From Flavobacterium circumlabens (GTDB lineage: Bacteria; Bacteroidota; Bacteroidia; Flavobacteriales; Flavobacteriaceae): a stretch of 64,000 nt of DNA. Made by a program: the position numbers and the translations under genes. Below, piece after piece: positions 1 to 8,709 of the stretch. The stretch is taken from assembly GCF_004345565.1 (NCBI RefSeq), contig NZ_SLWA01000005.1, forward strand, positions 124,001 to 188,000, given 5' to 3'. Within the stretch, counting starts at the first letter, position 1. Each line of letters starts with the position of its first letter. Below the pieces are notes generated by a model. It saw only the letters and a list, made by a program, of their open reading frames with translations. It searched no databases and was not told the origin of the DNA.

Positions 1-624
1 GCCATTCTAAAAGCGGAAGACGGCTATATAGTAACATTCGGAATTATTCCAACTAAGCCCGAAACAGGTTACGGATATATTGAATCAAAAGGAGATAAAG
101 TACTGTCATTTCGAGAAAAACCAAATCAAACTACAGCAAAAGAATTTATTGCGAGAGGTAATTTTTTATGGAATAGCGGAATGTTCTGTTTTAAGGCAGG
201 AGTTCTTTTGGATGAATTAAAGCAATTTCAGCCAGAGGTTTATGAAAAATCTAAGGCAGTTTGGGAAGCAAATGAAAAAGGGCTTCTTAATTTAGATTTG
301 TCGATGGAAATTCCGTCAATTAGTATTGATTATGCCGTGATGGAGCGCAGTAAAAAAATTAAAGTGGTACCGGCTTCATTCTCCTGGTCAGATTTAGGTT
401 CTTTTGAATCTGTTTATGACTATTTGCTTTCAAAAAATCATCCTGTTGATAAAAATGGAAATATGGTCATTGGTTCTGGAAAACATACTACTTTTCTGGG
501 ATTAAAAAATATTATTTTTGTATATACCGATACAGCAAATCTAATTTTGCAAAAAGAAAACTCACAAGATGTAAAAGACATATACAGTGAGTTGGAAAAA
601 ATAAATTCAGATTTATTAAATTAA
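1..624 (+). CDS. manC: Mannose-1-phosphate guanylyltransferase, 5' truncated by window edge
   Basis: The frame is open from base 1, so the gene starts upstream of the window; 207 residues are visible. The enzyme makes GDP-mannose from mannose-1-phosphate and GTP in the cytoplasm. Visible family motifs are TFGIIPTKPETGYGYI near the start, FREKP about 25 residues later, NFLWNSGMF, and the VPASFSWSDLGSFESVYDYL block. The protein ends soon after the nucleotidyltransferase fold, so it is the short type without a fused phosphomannose isomerase domain. It lies 12 bases before rmlB and is probably co-transcribed with it. No other GDP-mannose gene is visible, so its link to the glycans made here is inferred. 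Confidence 0.88.
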   Translation, partial: AILKAEDGYIVTFGIIPTKPETGYGYIESKGDKVLSFREKPNQTTAKEFIARGNFLWNSGMFCFKAGVLLDELKQFQPEVYEKSKAVWEANEKGLLNLDLSMEIPSISIDYAVMERSKKIKVVPASFSWSDLGSFESVYDYLLSKNHPVDKNGNMVIGSGKHTTFLGLKNIIFVYTDTANLILQKENSQDVKDIYSELEKINSDLLN

Positions 625-636
625 TTAAAATTTAAA

Positions 637-1683
637 ATGAAAAAAATACTTATAACAGGTGGTGCCGGTTTTATTGGATCGCATGTAGTTAGACGTTTCG
701 TAAATAGATATCCAGATTATCAAATTTTTAATTTAGATGCTTTGACTTATGCAGGGAATCTGGAAAATATAAAAGATATTGAAAACCACCCAAATTATCA
801 TTTTGTTAAAGGAGATATCGTGGATGAAGCATTTATCAACGAATTATTCCTAAATTATAATTTTGATGGAATATTACACTTAGCAGCAGAATCCCATGTA
901 GATCGTTCTATCGAAGATCCCTTGGCTTTTGTGAAAACAAATGTTATTGGTACTATGAATTTGTTAAATGCTGCAAAAAATCAATGGAAGGATGATTTTA
1001 CAAATAAAAGATTTTATCATATAAGTACAGATGAAGTTTACGGTTCTCTGGGAGCTGAAGGCCTTTTTACTGAAACTACAGCATATGACCCTAATTCACC
1101 TTATTCTGCATCAAAAGCAAGTTCAGATCACTTTGTGAGAGCTTATGGAGAAACATATGGCTTACCTTATGTTTTAACTAACTGCTCTAATAATTATGGC
1201 TCGTATCACTTTCCTGAAAAATTAATTCCTCTTTTCATAAACAATATTATAAATAATAAGCCATTACCCGTTTATGGAGATGGAAATTATACGCGCGACT
1301 GGCTTTTTGTAGAAGATCATGCTATTGCAATAGATTTGGTTTTTCATAATGGGAATAACCATGAAACTTATAATATTGGAGGATTCAATGAGTGGAAAAA
1401 TATAGATTTGGTTAAATTACTATGCCAGATCATGGATCAAAAATTAGGAAGAGCTGAAGGTACTTCTCAAGAACTAATAACTTACGTAAAAGACAGGCCA
1501 GGTCATGATTTGAGATACGCAATTGATGCATCTAAGATTAACAAAGAACTAGGATGGAAACCTTCGGTGACTTTTGAAGAAGGGTTAGAAAAAACAATAA
1601 ATTGGTATCTTGAAAATGAAGAATGGCTACAGAATGTAACTTCAGGCTCTTATAAAGATTATTATAAAAAACAATACTCATAG
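637..1683 (+). CDS. rmlB: dTDP-glucose 4,6-dehydratase
   Basis: Second step of dTDP-L-rhamnose synthesis: it converts dTDP-glucose to dTDP-4-keto-6-deoxyglucose using bound NAD. The 348-residue length is normal. The N-terminal Rossmann motif GGAGFIG is at residues 8-14, the catalytic TDE triplet at 131-133 (context STDEVYGS), and the YxxxK pair is Y156/K160. The C-terminal half carries RDWLFVEDH and DRPGHDLRYAID, typical of RmlB. The rest of the pathway (rmlC, rmlD, rmlA) lies about 24 kb downstream, so the rhamnose genes are split by the insert that makes up the first part of the island. Confidence 0.95.
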   Translation: MKKILITGGAGFIGSHVVRRFVNRYPDYQIFNLDALTYAGNLENIKDIENHPNYHFVKGDIVDEAFINELFLNYNFDGILHLAAESHVDRSIEDPLAFVKTNVIGTMNLLNAAKNQWKDDFTNKRFYHISTDEVYGSLGAEGLFTETTAYDPNSPYSASKASSDHFVRAYGETYGLPYVLTNCSNNYGSYHFPEKLIPLFINNIINNKPLPVYGDGNYTRDWLFVEDHAIAIDLVFHNGNNHETYNIGGFNEWKNIDLVKLLCQIMDQKLGRAEGTSQELITYVKDRPGHDLRYAIDASKINKELGWKPSVTFEEGLEKTINWYLENEEWLQNVTSGSYKDYYKKQYS

Positions 1684-1709
1684 ATTTATTTGTATCAAAT
1701 ATATTTAAT

Positions 1710-4109
1710 ATGAAAAAAATAATATACGTTCTTACTCTGTTTATTCTTTTACTTACTTCCTTACATGTTAATGCTCAAGATATCCTTAGGTCTAAAGATT
1801 TAAGTACAGTAAATGTAGATTATTTGACAGATAGCGATATAGCTAAAATTGATGCACAATTAAAAAGCAATAATACTACGATCGAACAAGTTGAATCAAT
1901 GGCACTTTCCAAGGGAATGAGTCAGACAGAATACGATAAACTGAAGTCAAGGCTTAATGAATATGCAGGTAAATTTACTAATAGGCCAAAAATTCAGGAG
2001 AACTCAAATGAATCTGATCGAAAACAAGTCAAAATTATTAATGAAAAAGTCAAAGATTCAGCTAACTCATTAATTTTTGGTTCAGAGCTTTTTGATAATC
2101 CTACTCTTAATTTTGAACCAGATTTAAAATTAGCAACTCCAATGAATTATATGTTGGGGCCTGGAGATGAATTACAAGTAAGCGTATATGGCGTTCAGGA
2201 ATATAATGCAAGCATCCCAGTAAGTGTTGAAGGGAAAATATCAATTCAAAATGTTGGACAAATAGCCGTTTCAGGAATGTCAATTGAAGCTGCGACCCAA
2301 AAAATAAAAGCAGCAATTGCTAAAGTATATAGTACGGTTAGATCTGGACAATCTCAGGTAAGTATTAGTTTAAGTCAAATACGAACTATTAAAATAACAG
2401 TAGTTGGAGGTAAACAACCTGGTAATTATTCAATCTCATCCTTAGCTACAGTATACAATGCTTTACATTTAGCTGGTGGTCCGGGAAAAAATGGGAGTTA
2501 TAGAAATATCGAATTAATTAGAAATAATAAAGTTTTTAAAAATATAGATATTTATAGGTTTTTAGTTAAAGGAGACCAATCTGATAATGTTAGCTTAAAG
2601 GATAATGATGTGATTAGAATTCCAGCATATAGCCAAAGAGTAACAGTTGAAGGAGAAGTAAAGCGCCCTGGTATTTTTGAGATGAAAAAAGGAGAAACGT
2701 TTTCTGATCTATTAAATTTTGCTTCAGGATTTAATGAATTTGCATACACTGCTTCTGTAAATGTTGTGCAAAAAACAGGTAAAGAATTTAAAGTTCATGA
2801 TATAAACGAAAGTGAGTTTAGTACTTATAATCCACAATCAGGAGATGTTTTTAAAGTGACGAAAATTTTAAGCCGATTTGAAAATCGTATCAAAATAGAG
2901 GGGGCTGTTTTTAGACCTGATTATTACTCTTACATGGAAGGTATGAGAGTTTCAGATCTTATTACAAGAGCTGAAGGACTTAAGGAAGATGCTTACAGCA
3001 AAAGGGCAAGAATTATTCGTTTAAAATCTGATTTAACTACAGAAATAGTAAATATAGATTTAAGTGCTGCCTTATCCGGTGATACAAATGCGGACATTGA
3101 ATTAAAAAGAGAAGATATAGTAACAGTTTATTCTATTCTGGATTTCAGAGAAGAGTATAAAGTCACTATCGACGGAGAAGTAAAAAAGCCTGGTACATAT
3201 GATTATTTTGATAACTTAACTTTAAATGATTTAATTGCACAAGTTGGAGGTTTAACTGGTTCTGCTTCTAAAAGAGTTGAAATTGCAAGAATGGTAAAAT
3301 CGGATGTAATAGATGATTCTGATCCAAAACGAATTGAATTAGTAGAACTTGAAATTACTGCAGACAATAATGAACAAACCAAGAATTTTATTCTAAAGCC
3401 TTTTGATGTCATAAATATTCGAAGAATTGCTGTTTATGAAAAACCACAAATGGTTTTAATTTCCGGCGCTGTAGCTTATCCTGGAAAATATGTTTTAGCA
3501 AACAAAAAGGAAAAAGTATATGATATAGTTATGAGAGCTGGAGGGTTAACTTCTATTTCTAATATTGAAGGAATGAAAATCAAGAGGCCTATTAAACAAG
3601 AAGAAATTGATAAACTAGAAAGTATAAATTTAAATCTGTCTAAAAATGATTCTTTAAAAGAACAATTGGAAGACTTAAAGTTTTCAACTATTCCAATTAA
3701 TTGGGAAAAAATACAAAAAGATAAAAATCATTATTCTAATGTTACTTTATTTCCAGGTGACGAAATTCAGGTAGCAGTTTATAATGAAGGAGTAAAAGTA
3801 ACAGGTAATGTCTTATTAACATCTGAAATTCCTTACAGAAATGGAAAAGGATTTAGATATTATATTAATGCAGTAGGTGGAGTAAACAATAAAGGCTGGA
3901 AAAGAAAAGCTTATATAATATATCCTAATGGAAAAGCTGATGTAACGAAATCATTTTTATTTTTTAGATCATATCCTACTGTAGAGCCAGACTCTCAAAT
4001 AGTTGTTCCGGAAAAACCTGAAACTAAGAAAATGAGTACCGGGGAGTGGGTAAGTATTGGAAGTGTTCTAACAAGTTTAGCATTATTAATTGTTACTGCT
4101 TTTAAATAA
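1710..4109 (+). CDS. wza: Polysaccharide export outer-membrane protein (Wza-like, multiple SLBB domains)
   Basis: Outer-membrane pore for capsular, exo- or O-polysaccharide export. The 799-residue protein has a signal peptide (residues 1-23, ending NAQ) and a Poly_export domain beginning at GPGDELQVSVYG (from residue 150). Several SLBB/soluble-ligand-binding repeats follow, recognisable by recurring VxGEVKRPGxF-like segments. A hydrophobic helix (WVSIGSVLTSLALLIVTAF) sits at the C-terminus. It is about twice the length of E. coli Wza, as is usual for the Bacteroidota form. Only 2 bases separate it from the Wzz-like gene, which supports translational coupling and joint function in chain export. 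Confidence 0.9.
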   Translation: MKKIIYVLTLFILLLTSLHVNAQDILRSKDLSTVNVDYLTDSDIAKIDAQLKSNNTTIEQVESMALSKGMSQTEYDKLKSRLNEYAGKFTNRPKIQENSNESDRKQVKIINEKVKDSANSLIFGSELFDNPTLNFEPDLKLATPMNYMLGPGDELQVSVYGVQEYNASIPVSVEGKISIQNVGQIAVSGMSIEAATQKIKAAIAKVYSTVRSGQSQVSISLSQIRTIKITVVGGKQPGNYSISSLATVYNALHLAGGPGKNGSYRNIELIRNNKVFKNIDIYRFLVKGDQSDNVSLKDNDVIRIPAYSQRVTVEGEVKRPGIFEMKKGETFSDLLNFASGFNEFAYTASVNVVQKTGKEFKVHDINESEFSTYNPQSGDVFKVTKILSRFENRIKIEGAVFRPDYYSYMEGMRVSDLITRAEGLKEDAYSKRARIIRLKSDLTTEIVNIDLSAALSGDTNADIELKREDIVTVYSILDFREEYKVTIDGEVKKPGTYDYFDNLTLNDLIAQVGGLTGSASKRVEIARMVKSDVIDDSDPKRIELVELEITADNNEQTKNFILKPFDVINIRRIAVYEKPQMVLISGAVAYPGKYVLANKKEKVYDIVMRAGGLTSISNIEGMKIKRPIKQEEIDKLESINLNLSKNDSLKEQLEDLKFSTIPINWEKIQKDKNHYSNVTLFPGDEIQVAVYNEGVKVTGNVLLTSEIPYRNGKGFRYYINAVGGVNNKGWKRKAYIIYPNGKADVTKSFLFFRSYPTVEPDSQIVVPEKPETKKMSTGEWVSIGSVLTSLALLIVTAFK

Positions 4110-4111
4110 TT

Positions 4112-5179
4112 ATGGATATTAAACCAATAAGCAACGATGAAATATCGTTAAAAGAGTTAATCGAAAAAGCTAAGGACTGGTATAGTTTTTTATGGTCGCA
4201 GTGGAAAAAGATATTTTTGGCCGGACTAATTGGTGCTGTTATAGGATTAACATATTCTTTCACTAAAAAACCTATTTATACCGCTAATTTATCGTTTGCA
4301 CTTGAAGACGAAAAAGGAGTCGGCGGAATCGGAAGTGCATTAGGACTTGCCAGCACACTTGGATTAGATTTAGGGGGTAGTGGGGGAGGAATTTTCACCG
4401 GGTCAAATTTGACAGAATTGTTTAAATCCAGATCGATGGTTGAAAAAACATTATTGTCTCCGGTAAATGTGGACGGCAAAGTTATTTCTTTAGCAGAAAT
4501 GTATATTCAGAACAATAAATGGAGAGATAACTGGAGAGAAAATTCTAAACTAACTTCAATTCAATTTTTACCAAATAGCGATAGAAAAAACTTTTCCAGA
4601 ATACAGGACAGTATAATCGGTGCTATGTACAGTAATCTGTCTAAATCTAGTTTATCTGTTGGACAAAAAGACAAAAAAGTTTCTATAATTAATATTGATG
4701 TTTCTTCAACTAATGAATTGTTTGCCAAGTATTTTTGTGAGGCATTGGCAAAAGAGGTTTCTGATTTTTATATTAAAACCAAAAGTAAAAAAGCACGTTT
4801 AAATATGGCAATTTTACAAAAGCAAACAGATTCAATTCGGGGTGAATTAAATGGCGCTATTACAGGTGTAGCTGCTGCTAACGATAATACTTTTAATTTG
4901 AATCCGGCACTTAATGTACGGCGCGCCCCTTCCATGAGAAGGCAAGTTGATGTACAGGCAAATACAGCAATATTAACAGAACTTGTTAAGCAAACTGAAT
5001 TGGCAAAAGTAACTTTACGAAGAGATACACCTTTAATTCAGGTTATTGATCGTCCAATTTTGCCTTTGTCAAAAGAACGATTTGGAAAGATGAAGGGAAT
5101 AATTCTAGGGGGATTTCTAGGAGGATTTTTGATTTTAATTTATCTCATTATTAAACGGATATTTAAGCAGTTACTTTAA
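4112..5179 (+). CDS. Chain-length determinant / Wzz-family inner-membrane protein
   Basis: Polysaccharide co-polymerase that probably sets chain length and contacts the Wza pore. It has 355 residues, with a first membrane helix around residues 33-52 (KIFLAGLIGAVIGLTYSF) and a second around 329-350 (GIILGGFLGGFLILIYLII). Between them is a periplasmic domain with glycine-rich stretches and predicted helices. There is no C-terminal tyrosine-kinase (Wzc/BY-kinase) domain and no separate kinase gene in the window, so it looks like the Wzz or GumC-short form. Its position directly after wza supports the assignment. Confidence 0.85.
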   Translation: MDIKPISNDEISLKELIEKAKDWYSFLWSQWKKIFLAGLIGAVIGLTYSFTKKPIYTANLSFALEDEKGVGGIGSALGLASTLGLDLGGSGGGIFTGSNLTELFKSRSMVEKTLLSPVNVDGKVISLAEMYIQNNKWRDNWRENSKLTSIQFLPNSDRKNFSRIQDSIIGAMYSNLSKSSLSVGQKDKKVSIINIDVSSTNELFAKYFCEALAKEVSDFYIKTKSKKARLNMAILQKQTDSIRGELNGAITGVAAANDNTFNLNPALNVRRAPSMRRQVDVQANTAILTELVKQTELAKVTLRRDTPLIQVIDRPILPLSKERFGKMKGIILGGFLGGFLILIYLIIKRIFKQLL

Positions 5180-5210
5180 ATATATTTATAAATACTTATA
5201 ACAATTACAT

Positions 5211-6221
5211 ATGTTAAATAATAAAACGATACTTATAACCGGAGGAACTGGTTCTTTGGGTAAGGCCTTGACAAAGCATATTTTTAAAACTTATCCATCA
5301 GTTAAAAAAGTGATTATCTTTTCAAGAGACGAGCAAAAACAGTTTCAGATGGCACAAGAATATCCTACAGATAAATATCCGCAAATACGTTTTTTACTAG
5401 GTGATGTTAGAGATGAGCAAAGATTGATTAGAGCTTTTCAGGGAGTAGACTATGTTATTCATGCAGCGGCTATGAAACATGTTCATTTAGCAGAATATAA
5501 TCCTGATGAATGTATTAAAACAAATATTGGTGGTGCTCAAAATGTAATTCATGCAGCAATGCAGACTAATGTACAAAATGTAGTTGCATTGTCAACAGAT
5601 AAAGCTTGCGCTCCTATTAATCTTTATGGCGCAACTAAGCTAACATCAGATAAGTTATTTGTTGCAGCTAATAATATAAAAGGTTTTAATCCTATAAAAT
5701 TTTCAGTAGTAAGATATGGAAATGTTATGGGATCTAATGGTTCTGTAATTCCTTTTTTTATTAATAAAAAGAAAGAAGGGAAGTTACCAATTACAGATTT
5801 AGCAATGACACGCTTTAATATCTCTCTTCAGGGAGGGGTAGATATGGTCATGCATGCTATGGAACACGCATGGGGTGGAGAAATCTTCATACCTAAAATA
5901 CCGTCTTATAAAATTACTGATGTTGCAGAAGCAATCGCACCAGATTGCCCAATTGAAGTAGTTGGAATTAGACCAGGTGAAAAAATACATGAAGAAATGA
6001 TTACAGCATCAGATTCTTTTTACACGTATGATCTTGGGAAATATTATACAATACTACCTTCCGTTCCAAAATTTAAAATAGAAGAGTTCTTAAATCATTT
6101 TAAAGCAGTAAAAGTTGAGGAAGGATTTAATTATAATTCAGGCTCAAACGAAGATTGGGAAACTGTTAATTCTTTAAGGGGGTTAATAAAAGAGCATGTT
6201 GATGCAAATTTTGAAATTTAA
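5211..6221 (+). CDS. pseB: UDP-N-acetylglucosamine 4,6-dehydratase (5-inverting), PseB-type
   Basis: First step of pseudaminic-acid-type synthesis: UDP-GlcNAc is dehydrated at C4/C6 and inverted at C5, giving UDP-2-acetamido-2,6-dideoxy-L-arabino-hexos-4-ulose. The protein has 336 residues with Rossmann motif GGTGSLG at 11-17. The STDKA catalytic block is at 128-132 (D130, K131), and Y139/K143 lie in YGATK. D130, K131 and Y139 match the Asp-Lys-Tyr triad of Helicobacter FlaA1. Further PseB-like segments are HAAAMKHV, EYNPDECIKTNI and GEIFIPKIPS. It starts the first nonulosonate module; the next gene begins 3 bases later. The related CapE/FnlA enzymes have less similar active-site neighbourhoods, so PseB is preferred. 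Confidence 0.9.
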   Translation: MLNNKTILITGGTGSLGKALTKHIFKTYPSVKKVIIFSRDEQKQFQMAQEYPTDKYPQIRFLLGDVRDEQRLIRAFQGVDYVIHAAAMKHVHLAEYNPDECIKTNIGGAQNVIHAAMQTNVQNVVALSTDKACAPINLYGATKLTSDKLFVAANNIKGFNPIKFSVVRYGNVMGSNGSVIPFFINKKKEGKLPITDLAMTRFNISLQGGVDMVMHAMEHAWGGEIFIPKIPSYKITDVAEAIAPDCPIEVVGIRPGEKIHEEMITASDSFYTYDLGKYYTILPSVPKFKIEEFLNHFKAVKVEEGFNYNSGSNEDWETVNSLRGLIKEHVDANFEI

Positions 6222-6224
6222 AAA

Positions 6225-7115
6225 ATGAATAAAAATGTTCTAATTACAGGTGTTAGTGGTATGCTTGGCAAATCTGTATGTAGAAGTTTTCTAAAATCTG
6301 AAAAATATCATGTATACGGTATTTCAAGAAAAGTTGATTATTCAGTTTCTGGAGTAACCATGTTTTATGGTGATTTGTCTTCAGCAGATTTTGTGAACTC
6401 AATTGATCACATTTTTTTTGATGCTATTATTCATTGTTCGGCTGAAGTAAATGTAAATTTATGCGAAAAAGATAGAGATTTAGCTTATAAATCAAATGTT
6501 GAGGCTACTATGAATGTCTTCTCAATATTGAAAGCAAAAAAGTATATATATATATCTACTGACTCTGTTTTTGATGGTGATAATGGTGATTATCTTGAAA
6601 ATTCAAAAGTAAATCCTCTAAATTATTATGCCGAAACAAAGTTTTTAGGTGAGAATGCTGTTAAAGAATGTACTCCAAGTTATTATATTTTAAGGACAAA
6701 TATTTATGGATTTAACAAACCAATAAAAAATTCACTTTTTGAATGGGGATATTCTGAGCTAAACAAGGGAATTGAACTAAATGGATTTGCTAATATGTTT
6801 TTTAATCCATTATATGTTGGGCAATTAGCGGAGTTAATCGAACAAATAGTTGAAAAAGATATAGAGTTTGGAGTTTATAATACTTCGTGTGATGATAAAA
6901 TATCAAAATATGATTTTCTGCAAAAAATAGCACGAGAATTTGGTTTTTCTTCAGATTTAATAAAACCAGTTATTTTTAAGCAAACTGATCTTATTGCAAA
7001 AAGAGCATTAAATACAACCTTAAACAATTCTAAAATTCATAAAGCAATTAAAACTTTTGATTTCTCAATAAATAAAGGTTTTTCTATGTTAAAAAAAGAT
7101 TTAAAAAATGAGTAA
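6225..7115 (+). CDS. RmlD-like SDR reductase in nonulosonate module
   Basis: A 296-residue extended short-chain dehydrogenase/reductase. The Rossmann motif GVSGMLG is at residues 9-15, STDSVFDG at 111-118 and the YxxxK pair is Y135/K139. STDxVFDG is the hallmark of the RmlD/4-ketosugar reductase group. It sits between pseB and the NeuB-like synthase, exactly where pseC (aminotransferase) is found in pseudaminic acid loci. The inference is that it reduces the 4-keto group of the PseB product to a hydroxyl instead of aminating it. An epimerase role cannot be excluded. It overlaps the next gene by 8 bases. Confidence 0.72.
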   Translation: MNKNVLITGVSGMLGKSVCRSFLKSEKYHVYGISRKVDYSVSGVTMFYGDLSSADFVNSIDHIFFDAIIHCSAEVNVNLCEKDRDLAYKSNVEATMNVFSILKAKKYIYISTDSVFDGDNGDYLENSKVNPLNYYAETKFLGENAVKECTPSYYILRTNIYGFNKPIKNSLFEWGYSELNKGIELNGFANMFFNPLYVGQLAELIEQIVEKDIEFGVYNTSCDDKISKYDFLQKIAREFGFSSDLIKPVIFKQTDLIAKRALNTTLNNSKIHKAIKTFDFSINKGFSMLKKDLKNE

Positions 7116-8178
7116 AAAAATTAAATTTGGAAATAGAGTTATTGGTAATGGTGAACCGCTATATTTCATTGCTGATATAGGCGCTAATCATGATGGTAGT
7201 CTGGAAAAAGCATATAGATTAATAGAATTGGCAAAAGAGGCAGGCGCTGATGCTGCAAAATTTCAAAATTTTCAGGCTTCTAAGATTGTCAGCAAAGTGG
7301 GTTTTGAAAACTTAGGCTCTCAGTTGTCGCATCAGGCTTCATGGAAAAAAAGTGTTTATGAAGTATATGAAGATGCAAGTTTATCTTGGGATTGGACGCC
7401 ATTATTAAAAGCGAAATGTGACGAAGTTGGAATTGATTTTTTTACAAGCGCGTATGATTTTGAATCAGTTGATGAGGTTGATCCATATGTTGATTTATAT
7501 AAAATAGGATCAGGTGATATTACATGGGTTGAAATTTTAGAATATATAGCAAAAAAAAATAAACCTGTTTTACTTGCAACAGGTGCATCAGAAATGACAG
7601 ATGTAGTTAGAGCAATGAATGCAATTGAAGCAATTACTGATGACGTAGTCTTGATGCAATGTAATACAAATTACACTGTGGATAAAGATAAATTTAAGTA
7701 TGTCAATTTAAACGTTCTTAAAAATTTTGCACTTAGATTTCCTAATGTAATTCTGGGATTATCCGATCACACTTTTGGGCATGCAACAGTTTTAGGAGCT
7801 GTAGCATTGGGTGCTGTAGTTATCGAAAAACATTTTACTGATAATAATGAAAATGAGGGACCGGATCATAAATTTGCAATGAATCCAAAGTCCTGGAGAG
7901 AAATGGTCGAAAACGCTAATGAGGTCTATTATGCATTAGGTGACGGTATAAAAAGGATTGAAGAAAATGAAAAAAAATCTTTAGTTGTTCAAAGGAGATC
8001 TTTACGTTCTACTGCCAATTATGAAATTGGTCATGTAATTACCGAAGGAGATTTAGAGGCTCTCAGACCTATAACAGAAGATGGTTTTGCACCTTATCAG
8101 TTGAAAGATCTTTTAGGAAAGAAATTGACTCGTTCAATTGGAGAAGGAGAACACATTACAAAAAATCATATTCAATAA
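7108..8178 (+). CDS. Nonulosonic acid synthase (NeuB/PseI/LegI family), divergent clade
   Basis: Condenses a 6-carbon N-acyl amino sugar with phosphoenolpyruvate to form a 9-carbon nonulosonic acid. The 356-residue protein has the TIM-barrel synthase domain: ADIGANHDGS near residues 23-32, AKFQNF, YKIGSGDITW, GLSDHTFG and IEKHFTD. A C-terminal SAF-like domain starts around residue 290 (RRSLRST). It differs from the true Neu5Ac synthase at 47484, which has [14 protein letters not shown] and [10 protein letters not shown]; this one has EGPDHKFAMN instead. It also lacks the PseI-like GGPDSAFSLE segment. The exact substrate is therefore unknown; 6-deoxy-AltNAc or a similar sugar is inferred from the flanking genes. 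Confidence 0.85.
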   Translation: MSKKIKFGNRVIGNGEPLYFIADIGANHDGSLEKAYRLIELAKEAGADAAKFQNFQASKIVSKVGFENLGSQLSHQASWKKSVYEVYEDASLSWDWTPLLKAKCDEVGIDFFTSAYDFESVDEVDPYVDLYKIGSGDITWVEILEYIAKKNKPVLLATGASEMTDVVRAMNAIEAITDDVVLMQCNTNYTVDKDKFKYVNLNVLKNFALRFPNVILGLSDHTFGHATVLGAVALGAVVIEKHFTDNNENEGPDHKFAMNPKSWREMVENANEVYYALGDGIKRIEENEKKSLVVQRRSLRSTANYEIGHVITEGDLEALRPITEDGFAPYQLKDLLGKKLTRSIGEGEHITKNHIQ

Positions 8179-8182
8179 AAAT

Positions 8183-8707
8183 ATGTTAAAAGGAAAAATA
8201 ACTGGCTTACGCGCCCTTGAAAAAGAGGATTTAGTTTTTCTACGTGATTGGCGAAATAATCCTGATTTTAGGAAAAACTTTAGAGAACATAAGGAGCTTA
8301 ATTTACAAAATCAAGAAAACTGGTTTAATAGAACCTACAGTAATCCAAATGATTTTATGTTTGTTATTGTAGATTTAAAAAATAATGAACCAATAGGGGC
8401 ATGTGGCCTTTTGTATACAAACTGGATCAACAGATCTAGTGACTTTTCATTTTATATTGGTTATAACAATCTTTATATAGATGAAGTGTATGCTTTTGAT
8501 GCTGCAAATACTCTTATAAAATATGGCTTTGAGGATTTAAATTTAAATAAAATATGGATGGAGCTTTATGAATATGATTTAAAAAAAATTGACTTTTTCA
8601 AAGACCGATTTAATTTTAAAGTTGATGGTAAATTGAGACAAAATGCTTTTGCTGAAGGTAAGTATTGGGACTCATTTATTATATCATTGTTAAAGTCTGA
8701 GTTTTAA
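8183..8707 (+). CDS. GNAT-family N-acyltransferase (PseH-like position)
   Basis: A 174-residue GNAT acyltransferase. A longer frame starts at 8138 but would overlap the synthase by 41 bases; the start at 8183, four bases after its stop, gives the usual GNAT opening MLKGKITGLRALEKEDL and is preferred. Visible features are the N-terminal RDWRNNP segment, a central beta strand MFVIVDLKNNEPIGACGL and a C-terminal GFEDLNLNKIWMEL helix-strand. In pseudaminic loci PseH acetylates the 4-amino group made by PseC. No PseC-like enzyme is beside it here, so its acceptor is uncertain; the N-5 position of the nonulosonate or an O-acyl site are alternatives. Confidence 0.75.
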   Translation: MLKGKITGLRALEKEDLVFLRDWRNNPDFRKNFREHKELNLQNQENWFNRTYSNPNDFMFVIVDLKNNEPIGACGLLYTNWINRSSDFSFYIGYNNLYIDEVYAFDAANTLIKYGFEDLNLNKIWMELYEYDLKKIDFFKDRFNFKVDGKLRQNAFAEGKYWDSFIISLLKSEF

Positions 8708-8709
8708 GA

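Noticed and set aside
6541..6560. Short TA-rich run in the SDR gene as a possible phase-variable repeat
   Set aside because: The run is short, encodes KYIYIST-like strand residues expected for the family, and the frame is intact on both sides.
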